A stretch of 64,000 nucleotides of DNA from Lampropedia hyalina DSM 16112 (lineage in GTDB: Bacteria; Pseudomonadota; Gammaproteobacteria; Burkholderiales; Burkholderiaceae_C): the NCBI RefSeq assembly GCF_900129055.1, contig NZ_FQUZ01000002.1:57518-121517 (forward strand), given 5' to 3'. Position 1 is the stretch's first letter. Each line of letters opens with the position of its first letter. Below the pieces are notes generated by a model that worked only from the letters and a program-made list of their open reading frames with translations, was not told where the DNA came from and searched no databases. The translations under genes and the position numbers were made by a program. Positions 56,601-64,000 of this stretch are shown piece by piece.

Positions 56601-56702
56601 GTCATTGCGGCGAAGGCCGCAATCCAGTCACCCCATGTGCCATTGGGCAATACCGGTGTTTTTTCAACGTCGTCACTGGATTGCGGCCTTCGCCGCAATG
56701 AC
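56601..56702. repeat. Large palindrome with 28-bp arms
   Basis: Arms at 56601-56628 and 56675-56702 are perfect inverted repeats containing ATTGCGGCGAAGGCCGCAAT, with a 46-bp loop. It belongs to a different repeat type from the 17-bp-ended element. With the half element before it, it fills the gene-free stretch 56487-56873, where no coding frame is convincing. Confidence 0.85.
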
Positions 56703-56873
56703 AGGGCAATGGTCAGTTCACGAATGGTGGAAATGGAAGTCGGGCTTTGCCAGAAACGCAGGGAAATCAGTAGTCATTAGGGCGTGTCATCCATCAGATT
56801 CACCCCAGCGTTGGAGTCAATGCGTCAATTGATTCCGTGTGGCAGAGAACCCTGCCCCAGGCACAACACCGTT

Positions 56874-58034
56874 TCAGGGTTCCGACGATGGGCCGCTCTG
56901 TGGCGCAGCTGCCGTCGCGTCTTCCGGCCATTGCGCCACACGCAGCCGCTGACCACTGTTGCTGACGCGGTGCTGTCCGGCCGTCATCACCACGTCTGCG
57001 GCAGCCAGTCCTTCGCGCACTTCCACCCAGCCGGGCTGGCGCAGTCCCAGTTGCACGGCCACCCGTTCGCTCTGGTACACACCAGCTTCAGCCTCTGCCG
57101 TGGTCGAAGCTGGGGTGATGCGGATGACGCTGGCCCCTTCGGCATTGGAGAGCACGGCCTCTTCGGGCACGGCCAGCGCGTCGGGGCGTTCTTCCAGCAA
57201 CAGCGAGAGCCGCGCGAACATGCCGGGTCGCAGGCGGTACTGCGGGTTGGGCAGGCGGGCGCGAATCGCAATCGAGCGGCCCTGTTCGTCGATCAACGGG
57301 TCGATGGCCATCAATTCGGCAGTGTGGGTTTCACCAGGCAGGGCATCGACGCTGAACTGCACGGGCTGGCCGACGGACAACTGCGGCAAATACCGCTCCG
57401 GCAGGCGGAAGTCCACGTGCATCACGGCCATGTCTTGCAGGCTGACGACTTCGTCGCCTTCGCGCAGGTAGTCGCCCACATGCACCCGGCCAATGCCCGC
57501 CACGGCATCGAACGGGGCCACCAGCCGCAGTCGCTCCACGGTGGTCTGCGCCAGTGCCAGCCTGGCCTGGGCCACTTGCAGGTCGGCAGCACTTTCGTCC
57601 AGGCCGCGCTGGCTGATGAAGCCCTTGGCCACCAGTTCACGGTTGCGCTGGTGGTTGGCACGGGCGAGGCCCATTTCGGCCTGGGCCTGCTGCAACTGGG
57701 CACGCTGCAACTGGCTGTCCTGCTCCAGCAGCACCTGCCCCTTGCGCACCTGCTGGCCATCCTTGAAGTGGATGCGGGTGACCATGCCGCTGGCCTGGGG
57801 GCGCAGGCTGACGCTCTGGCGCGAAACCAACGTGCCGGTGGCCTGCACTTCATCGCGCATGGGCAGCGTGCGCACCCGCTGCACTTCGATGAGTGGCAGC
57901 GAACGCGCCGGTGCAGCCGCAGGCACGGCCGTCGCAGCAGGTGCACGGCGTTCCGGCTGTTGCCACCACCATGCAGCCACACCCGCAACACACAGGGCCA
58001 GAACAATGGAAACTCGGGTCAGGGTTGGGCGCAT
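56874..58034 (-). CDS. RND efflux periplasmic adaptor (membrane fusion protein)
   Basis: A 386-residue HlyD/AcrA-type adaptor. An N-terminal anchor (residues 9-25) is followed by a lipoyl-like part (GMVTRIHFKDGQQVRKGQVLLEQD), an alpha hairpin rich in Gln/Ala, a beta barrel (VAPFDAVAGIGRVHVGDYLREGDEVVSL) and a membrane-proximal domain. The RND pump gene that usually follows is missing: downstream lie repeats and the XRE gene. It may be an orphan that works with a pump encoded elsewhere, or the pump was lost. Confidence 0.88.
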   Translation of the reverse strand: MRPTLTRVSIVLALCVAGVAAWWWQQPERRAPAATAVPAAAPARSLPLIEVQRVRTLPMRDEVQATGTLVSRQSVSLRPQASGMVTRIHFKDGQQVRKGQVLLEQDSQLQRAQLQQAQAEMGLARANHQRNRELVAKGFISQRGLDESAADLQVAQARLALAQTTVERLRLVAPFDAVAGIGRVHVGDYLREGDEVVSLQDMAVMHVDFRLPERYLPQLSVGQPVQFSVDALPGETHTAELMAIDPLIDEQGRSIAIRARLPNPQYRLRPGMFARLSLLLEERPDALAVPEEAVLSNAEGASVIRITPASTTAEAEAGVYQSERVAVQLGLRQPGWVEVREGLAAADVVMTAGQHRVSNSGQRLRVAQWPEDATAAAPQSGPSSEP

Positions 58035-58257
58035 GGGAATGAAAGCAACGGTGATGAAGTGAAAAGACCAGAAAACAAGGTACGAGAGGGCCGATTATCC
58101 CCAGTATGGAAAAACAGGGGCATGGAACCCGGCATTGTGGGCGGACACACAGGTGTAGGGACTTTCATCATTTTTGCAGGGATGCCATGCGAAGATGGTT
58201 CGAGCACTGTCTATCCCTTCTACGGGGCAGTGCTTTTTGCGGTTTTCCCCCATTGCT

Positions 58258-59868
58258 ATGACAGAAATAGAATTCAAGTTCGGTATTCCCCCCCAGCGGC
58301 ATCAGGCCGTGGAAGCAGCCGTGCGGCGTGGCGCAGTCACCCGCACCCATTTGCAGGCCCGTTACTTCGACACGGCCGACAATGCCCTCACCTCCCGTGG
58401 CATCGCGCTGCGGGTGCGCAAAGAGGAGCGACGCTGGATTCAGACCGTCAAGGCGGCTGGAGCCGACGCCATCCAGCGGCTGGAGCACAACGTGGACCTG
58501 GGCGTATTCCCCGCCGGAGTGGCCCCCGAGCCAGACCCGAACCTCCATGCGGGAACCCCCGCCGGGGACGCACTGGCCCAGGCCCTGGCAGATACCGAAC
58601 AGCCGCTGGCACTGACCTACAGCACCGACATCTGGCGACTGACGCGGCTGCTGCGCATTCCCGGTGGCTGGGTGGAACTGGCACTGGACAGCGGCCACAT
58701 TGCCGCCGCCGATCCCGGCAACCCGGCAGCCACCGTGAAAACCGAGGTGCTGGAGCTGGAACTGGAGCTGATTCGCGGCCACATCGACGAACTCACGGCT
58801 CTGGCACAACGCTGGGCCACGCGCCACGGCCTGTGGTTCAGCACCGTCAGCAAGGCCGAGCGCGGCGAACGCCTGCGCCAGGGACTGACAGAAGTGCCCC
58901 CGGTCAAGGCCGCCAGTGTGCGCTACCGCCCGGCGCAGATGCAATCGCCCCACGGTGCGGTGGTGTTGCAGGCCGCGCTGGCCTCGTGCCTGGCACAAAT
59001 CCTGCCCAACGCCAGCGAAGTGGGAGCAGGCAGTGACGATGCCGAACAGGTTCACCAGTTGCGCATCGGCATCCGGCGTTTGCGCACGGCCCTGCGCGAA
59101 CTCGCACCGCTGGCTCCCACGCTCATCAAGCCGCAGTGGGAAGCCCCACTGGTGGCGGCCTTCCGCGCACTGGGGGAATTGCGCGACCGCGAAGAGGTGC
59201 TGGAAACCGCCCAGGCGCAATTGCTGGCTGCCGGCGGGCCGGAACTTGACCTGCCCGCCAGCGGCGAAACCCGCCCGGCCAGCGACATCGTGCGCACGCC
59301 CGCCTTCCAGACCGCACTGCTGGGCTTGATCGGCCTGACGGCACAAGACCCACACCTGCTGCGCGACATGGCCAACCAGCAGCAGGCCCTCGCACAAGCC
59401 GTAGAGGCAACAACCAGCGACGACGAAGCCGAGGCACAAACCATCGATGCCCTGCCCGCCGTCATGGATGCGGACACCACCCACCGCTACCTGCGCCTGC
59501 GCCTCAAACGCCTGCACGCCGCCAGTCTGCGCGATGGCAAGCAGTTCATGAAGCTGGACATGGAAGACCGGCACCGCACCCGCAAACGCCTCAAACGCCT
59601 GCGCTACCTGCTGGAGTTTGTGCAGCCGCTGTTCGACAAGCGTGCCAGCAACGCCTACCTGGGCCAACTGCGCCCGGCACAAGACGCACTGGGCGGCTAC
59701 AACGACGAAGTCGTCGCGCTGGCCACCTACCAAAGCCTGAGCCAGACCGAGCCACGCGCCTGGTTCGGCGTGGGCTGGTTTGCCGCCCGCCAGCACAGCC
59801 TGGCCAGCGACTGCGCCCGCCAACTGCAAAGCCTGAAAACCGCGCCACGCTTCTGGGACAAGGCGTAG
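58258..59868 (+). CDS. CYTH and CHAD domain protein (inorganic triphosphatase-like)
   Basis: A 536-residue protein. The N-terminal CYTH domain begins MTEIEFKF, the ExExK motif, and continues with ARYFDTADNALTSRGIALRVRKE; it hydrolyses tripolyphosphate. The C-terminal CHAD domain (about 240-530) is helical with conserved His and Arg (HQLRIGIRRLRTALRELAP), which binds polyphosphate. The start at 58258 fits the motif. It may act with the exopolyphosphatase at 47306 in polyphosphate turnover, though the genes are 10 kb apart. Confidence 0.9.
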   Translation: MTEIEFKFGIPPQRHQAVEAAVRRGAVTRTHLQARYFDTADNALTSRGIALRVRKEERRWIQTVKAAGADAIQRLEHNVDLGVFPAGVAPEPDPNLHAGTPAGDALAQALADTEQPLALTYSTDIWRLTRLLRIPGGWVELALDSGHIAAADPGNPAATVKTEVLELELELIRGHIDELTALAQRWATRHGLWFSTVSKAERGERLRQGLTEVPPVKAASVRYRPAQMQSPHGAVVLQAALASCLAQILPNASEVGAGSDDAEQVHQLRIGIRRLRTALRELAPLAPTLIKPQWEAPLVAAFRALGELRDREEVLETAQAQLLAAGGPELDLPASGETRPASDIVRTPAFQTALLGLIGLTAQDPHLLRDMANQQQALAQAVEATTSDDEAEAQTIDALPAVMDADTTHRYLRLRLKRLHAASLRDGKQFMKLDMEDRHRTRKRLKRLRYLLEFVQPLFDKRASNAYLGQLRPAQDALGGYNDEVVALATYQSLSQTEPRAWFGVGWFAARQHSLASDCARQLQSLKTAPRFWDKA

Positions 59869-59976
59869 TCACACCACACCGGCGGCCACGGCCATTTGGC
59901 CGCTATCATTGCAAAGATTCATCAGGGGCAGGCAGACAGGCTGCCCCTGTGCTTTGTCAAGAAAAAAAGGAATGCC

Positions 59977-60819
<843 letters not shown>

Positions 60820-61044
60820 AGACCCGAAAACTCGAAAACCTGAGCAAAGAATGCGACTTTCTTGCCACACTCTGCAAAATATTTCAAGAAATCGTCACGA
60901 CAATCGGTAGATAATGCTTACGGGCTTTGTCCCGATTTCAGTTTGCGGTGATTTACAGGTTTCAGTGCGCAGTAGAGGGGTTTCTCGCTAACGCGGCTCC
61001 GGGGCTCCATCGCTTCAGTCAATGTGTTTTTAGGAGTCCCTTTC
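60820..61044 (+). other. Non-coding leader of the RNA-binding protein gene
   Basis: 225 bp between the MoxR gene and the RRM gene, with no coding frame. It contains AT-rich segments and a long potential 5' leader ending in TAGGAG. RRM proteins of this type often have cold-responsive leaders; no specific structure could be confirmed by eye. Confidence 0.4.
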
Positions 61045-61434
61045 ATGGGCAATAAGTTGTATGTCGGCAATCTTCCCTACTCGGTTCGCGACGGCGATCT
61101 GGAGCAGGCGTTCAGCCAATTCGGCGTGGTCACCAGTGCCAAGGTCATGATGGAGCGTGACACCAACCGTTCCAAGGGTTTTGGTTTCGTGGAAATGGCT
61201 TCCGACGCAGAAGCCCAGGATGCCATCAACGGCCTGAACGGTCAGCCTCTGGGCGGCCGTAACGTGGTGGTCAATGAAGCCCGTCCGCTGGAACCCCGTC
61301 CCCCCCGCAGCGGTGGCTTCGGTGGTGGTCGCAGTGGCGGCGGCTTCGGCGGTGGCCGTGGCGGCGAAGGCGGCGGCGGTGGCTTCCGCAGCCCCTACGG
61401 TGGCTCGCGCGGTGGCAACCAAGGCGGTTACTGA
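61045..61434 (+). CDS. Glycine-rich RRM RNA-binding protein
   Basis: A 129-residue protein with one RNA recognition motif: RNP2 LYVGNLPY (about 4-11) and RNP1 KGFGFVEM (about 45-52). A Gly/Arg-rich tail (about 87-129, FGGGRSGGGFGGG) follows. Bacterial proteins of this form are RNA chaperones, often induced by cold. The start at 61045 has TAGGAG upstream. It is monocistronic with a double terminator. Confidence 0.92.
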   Translation: MGNKLYVGNLPYSVRDGDLEQAFSQFGVVTSAKVMMERDTNRSKGFGFVEMASDAEAQDAINGLNGQPLGGRNVVVNEARPLEPRPPRSGGFGGGRSGGGFGGGRGGEGGGGGFRSPYGGSRGGNQGGY

Positions 61435-61442
61435 TTCCCCAT

Positions 61443-61510
61443 TCAACCCCTGCCGGTGATTGTCCAGCAGGGGTTGAACAAAAAAACCGGCTTTTGTGGC
61501 CGGTTTTTTT
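61443..61510 (+). terminator. Double terminator between the RRM and SDR genes
   Basis: First hairpin TCAACCCCTG with CAGGGGTTGA (61443-61477). Second hairpin AAAAAACCGGC with GCCGGTTTTTT (61481-61510), a symmetrical bidirectional terminator with T runs on both strands. It ends both the RRM gene and the convergent SDR gene. Confidence 0.92.
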
Positions 61511-61529
61511 ACGTCCTTTTACGTCCTTG

Positions 61530-62342
61530 TTACAGCGAATCGCCCTCTTTGCTGCGTGGCTTGCGCCCGCGTCCAGCCAGTGCGCGATCGAAGACGGCAT
61601 CGGGCAGTACCCGCAACAGGCGCGCCACCCAGCCCATTTGCCACGGAATCACGCAGTAACTGCGCTGTGCTTCGATGACCGCATAGGCCTTGGCGGCAAA
61701 GCGGTCGGCAGGCATCAGGAACGGCATGGGGAATGGGTTGTCTGCCGTCATCGGCGTGGCAATGAAGCCGGGGCTGATGGTGGTGACTTTCACACCCGTG
61801 CCGCGCAGTTCCCCGCGCAGGCTTTCGCAATAGGCGATGACCCCGGCCTTGCTGCTGCAATAGCCACCGTGGCCGGGCAGGCCGCGCACGCCCGCCACGC
61901 TGGCAATGCCCACCAGCGTGCCACTGCCGCGCTGCTGCATGGGCTGGATGAAGGGCTGGAAGGTGGCGGCCATGCCCAGGTTGTTGGTCGCCCAGATGCG
62001 CTGCATGACGGCCAGATCGCCCCGGCGACCACTGTCCACGCCGTGGCTGATGCCTGCGTTCGCAATCACCACGTCGGGCACGCCCTGCTGTTGCAGGCAG
62101 TGCTGTGTCGCCGCCTGGATGCTGGCGGGCTGGCTGACATCGGCTCCGTACACAGCATATTGCGCGGGCGGCAGGTTTCGTGCCTGCGCCCAGGCCTGCA
62201 TGGCCTCGACTCGGCGTGCCACCAGTGCCAGCCGCCAGCCCTGTGCGGCATAGTGTGCAGCCAATGCCTGCCCCAGACCGCTGGACGCGCCGGTGATGAA
62301 GACCAGTGGCAATGGGGAACGGGGTGCGGCAGGACGGGACAT
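61530..62342 (-). CDS. Short-chain dehydrogenase/reductase
   Basis: A 270-residue classical SDR. The NAD(P) motif is ITGASSGLGQAL (about 16-27); NAG appears in VIANAGIS, catalytic Ser in GIASVAGVRGLPG and Tyr-Lys in GGYCSSKAG, where Tyr is followed by CSSK. The C-terminal stretch is basic (GRGRKPRSKEG). Substrate cannot be assigned. It starts 26 bp after the mutS stop, so it is probably co-transcribed with mutS. Confidence 0.88.
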   Translation of the reverse strand: MSRPAAPRSPLPLVFITGASSGLGQALAAHYAAQGWRLALVARRVEAMQAWAQARNLPPAQYAVYGADVSQPASIQAATQHCLQQQGVPDVVIANAGISHGVDSGRRGDLAVMQRIWATNNLGMAATFQPFIQPMQQRGSGTLVGIASVAGVRGLPGHGGYCSSKAGVIAYCESLRGELRGTGVKVTTISPGFIATPMTADNPFPMPFLMPADRFAAKAYAVIEAQRSYCVIPWQMGWVARLLRVLPDAVFDRALAGRGRKPRSKEGDSL

Positions 62343-62367
62343 GGCCAATGGCTTTCGGTGGCGGTGT

Positions 62368-64000
62368 TCAGCGGGCGGATGCCGCATCGGGCAACATGGC
62401 CTGCAATGCGTACAGGGCATCCAGAGCCGCGCGGGGGGTGAGGTTGTCCACGTCCAGCCGTGCGAGTGCATCGGCCAGCTCCTGCAAGGCAGGTTCTGCG
62501 GGCGAGGCGGGCTGTGGCGATGGCACAGACGCTGGCGCACCGTCCACGGCTCCGGCTTGCGCTGCATCGGCAAACAGATCAGCCTGCGGGCTGTGCCCCT
62601 GTTCCTGCTGCTGGAGCCGCTCCAGCGTATGGCGGGCATGGTGAATCAGCGCGGCAGGCATTCCGGCCAGCCTGGCCACCTGGATGCCGTAGCTGCGGCT
62701 GGCCGGGCCGGGCTGCAATTCGTGCAGGAACACGATGCGCTGGCCGGTTTCGGCGGCGGTGACGTGCATGTTCACGGCATGGGGCAGGCTGGCGGGCAGT
62801 TGCGTCAGCTCGAAGTAATGGGTGGCGAACAGCGTGAAGGCCTGGGTCTTGTCGTGCAGGTGTGTGGCAATGCTGCCCGCCAGTGCCAGACCGTCGTAGG
62901 TGGAAGTGCCCCGGCCGATTTCATCCATCAGCACCAGCGAGTGTGCCGTGGCGGTGTGCAGAATCTGCGCCGCCTCGGTCATCTCCAGCATGAAGGTGGA
63001 TTGCGCATTGGCCAGATCGTCGGCTGCCCCGATGCGGGTGTGGATGCCGTCGATTGGCCCCAGCCGACAGTGTGCGGCAGGCACATGGCTGCCGATGCTC
63101 GCCAGCAGCACGATCAGGGCAACCTGCCGCATGTAGGTGGACTTGCCGCCCATGTTGGGGCCGGTGATGATCTGCATGCGCGTGCGCCCGCCCATGCGCG
63201 TGTCGTTGGCAATGAACGGGGTCTGCGTGGTTTCGGCCAGCCGCGCCTCCACCACCGGGTGGCGGCCCTGTTCGATGTCGATGCACGGCTCGATGCTGAA
63301 CTGCGGCGCGCTCCAGCCCAGCGTGAGCGAACGCTCGGCCAGCGTGCACAGCACGTCCAGCTCGGCCAGCGCGCCCGCCAGTTGCATCAGTGCGTGAATG
63401 TGCGGCTGCAACTGCGTCAGCAATTGGGCGTAGAGGTATTTCTCGCGGGCCAGCGCACGCTCTTGCGCGGACAGGGCCTTGTCCTCGAAGGCTTTCAGCT
63501 CCGGCGTGATGAAGCGTTCGGCATTCTTCAGGGTCTGGCGGCGGCGGTAGTCGTCGGGCACTTTGTCCGCCTGTCCTTGCGAGACTTCGATGTAGAAACC
63601 ATGTACCTTGTTGTACTGCACGCGCAGATTGGCAATGCCGGTGCGGGCGCGCTCGCGCCCTTCCAGGGCCAGCAGGAAATCGTCACAGTGGTCGCGGATA
63701 CCGCGCAGTTCATCGAGTTCGGCATCGAAACCGGCGGCCATGACCCCACCATCGCGAATGAGCACCGCTGGCTCGTCCAGAATGGCCGCCTGCAACAGAT
63801 CGGCCACGCCCGGCGGGGGCGGCAGTTGCCGCAACAGACGCTGCACCGGCGAATCGGCAGGCAGGGCGATCTGCGCCAGCTCGGCCGCATGGCGCAGGGT
63901 GTGGCGCAAGGCGACCAGCTCGCGCGGGCGCACCTGTTCCAGCGAGATGCGCGCGCTGATGCGCTCCACATCGGCCACCTGGCGCAAAGCCTGCTGCAAC
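62368..64000 (-). CDS. mutS: DNA mismatch repair protein MutS (3' part, start beyond the window)
   Basis: The C-terminal 543 residues of MutS; the gene runs off the right edge, so the mismatch-binding N-terminus is missing. Present are the lever/clamp region ([11 protein letters not shown]) and the ATPase with Walker [13 protein letters not shown], Walker [17 protein letters not shown], then FATHYFEL and a helical dimerisation end. It is followed by the SDR gene on the same strand. Confidence 0.96.
   Translation of the reverse strand, partial: LQQALRQVADVERISARISLEQVRPRELVALRHTLRHAAELAQIALPADSPVQRLLRQLPPPPGVADLLQAAILDEPAVLIRDGGVMAAGFDAELDELRGIRDHCDDFLLALEGRERARTGIANLRVQYNKVHGFYIEVSQGQADKVPDDYRRRQTLKNAERFITPELKAFEDKALSAQERALAREKYLYAQLLTQLQPHIHALMQLAGALAELDVLCTLAERSLTLGWSAPQFSIEPCIDIEQGRHPVVEARLAETTQTPFIANDTRMGGRTRMQIITGPNMGGKSTYMRQVALIVLLASIGSHVPAAHCRLGPIDGIHTRIGAADDLANAQSTFMLEMTEAAQILHTATAHSLVLMDEIGRGTSTYDGLALAGSIATHLHDKTQAFTLFATHYFELTQLPASLPHAVNMHVTAAETGQRIVFLHELQPGPASRSYGIQVARLAGMPAALIHHARHTLERLQQQEQGHSPQADLFADAAQAGAVDGAPASVPSPQPASPAEPALQELADALARLDVDNLTPRAALDALYALQAMLPDAASAR

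Noticed and set aside
61310-61430. Possible repeat array or CRISPR
   Set aside because: The GGT/GGC repetition encodes the Gly-rich tail of the RRM protein; there are no spacers. No CRISPR array was seen anywhere in the window.

Overview
The window is high-GC DNA from a betaproteobacterium, most likely order Burkholderiales. This rests on gene content (leuS/lptE/holA, PII, Amt, CYTH-CHAD, MutS) and protein style; no rRNA or marker tree is available, so genus is not claimed. Most of the window is dense and operonic. The exceptions are an AT-rich stretch upstream of the first gene (41-434) and an AT-rich patch with small lipoproteins and a Cro-like regulator (about 55.3-56.5 kb).

Layout. 0.4-3.6 kb: acetyl-CoA hydrolase/CoA-transferase family gene and a SulP anion transporter. 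3.6-4.7 kb: holA. 4.7-36.5 kb: a large methylamine island. 36.6-39.8 kb: lptE and leuS. 40.1-47.3 kb: two flavin-dependent monooxygenases around a peptide-type binding protein and a MetNIQ-type ABC transporter. 47.3-48.8 kb: Ppx/GppA phosphatase. 49.0-55.3 kb: GABA catabolism (gabR, gabT, gabP, gabD). 55.3-56.7 kb: AT-rich patch with palindromic repeats. 56.9-64 kb: efflux adaptor, CYTH-CHAD protein, MoxR ATPase, RRM protein, short-chain dehydrogenase and the 3' part of mutS.

The island holds nearly the whole aerobic route from trimethylamine to ammonium. Tmm oxidises trimethylamine to its N-oxide. Tdm splits the N-oxide to dimethylamine and formaldehyde. The DmmA-type, reductase, haem-oxygenase and DmmD set demethylates dimethylamine. 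GmaS and MgsABC turn methylamine into gamma-glutamylmethylamide and then N-methylglutamate. Formaldehyde can be handled by glutathione (AdhC, FghA, under FrmR) and folate (GcvT-like proteins, FolD, PurU). Two Amt transporters and a PII protein deal with ammonium. The usual four-subunit N-methylglutamate dehydrogenase is absent; instead there is one FAD dehydrogenase with its own ETF pair, beside hutD, a LysR regulator and an N-formylglutamate deformylase.

Regulation visible in the sequence: three strong -24/-12 (sigma-54) promoters (sensor kinase operon, gmaS-mgsABC, amt-glnK); a textbook FrmR-type operator; two NarL-type response regulators with a shared 16-bp motif in the divergent promoters beside them; and a sensor kinase without a sensor domain, encoded with a separate PAS-PAS protein.

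The island lies between lptE and holA, which are normally neighbours in a leuS-lptE-holA operon, so it looks inserted. A family of short palindromic elements with perfect 17-bp terminal inverted repeats is scattered in the window (two complete copies, two halves). One half copy lies in frame inside hutD.
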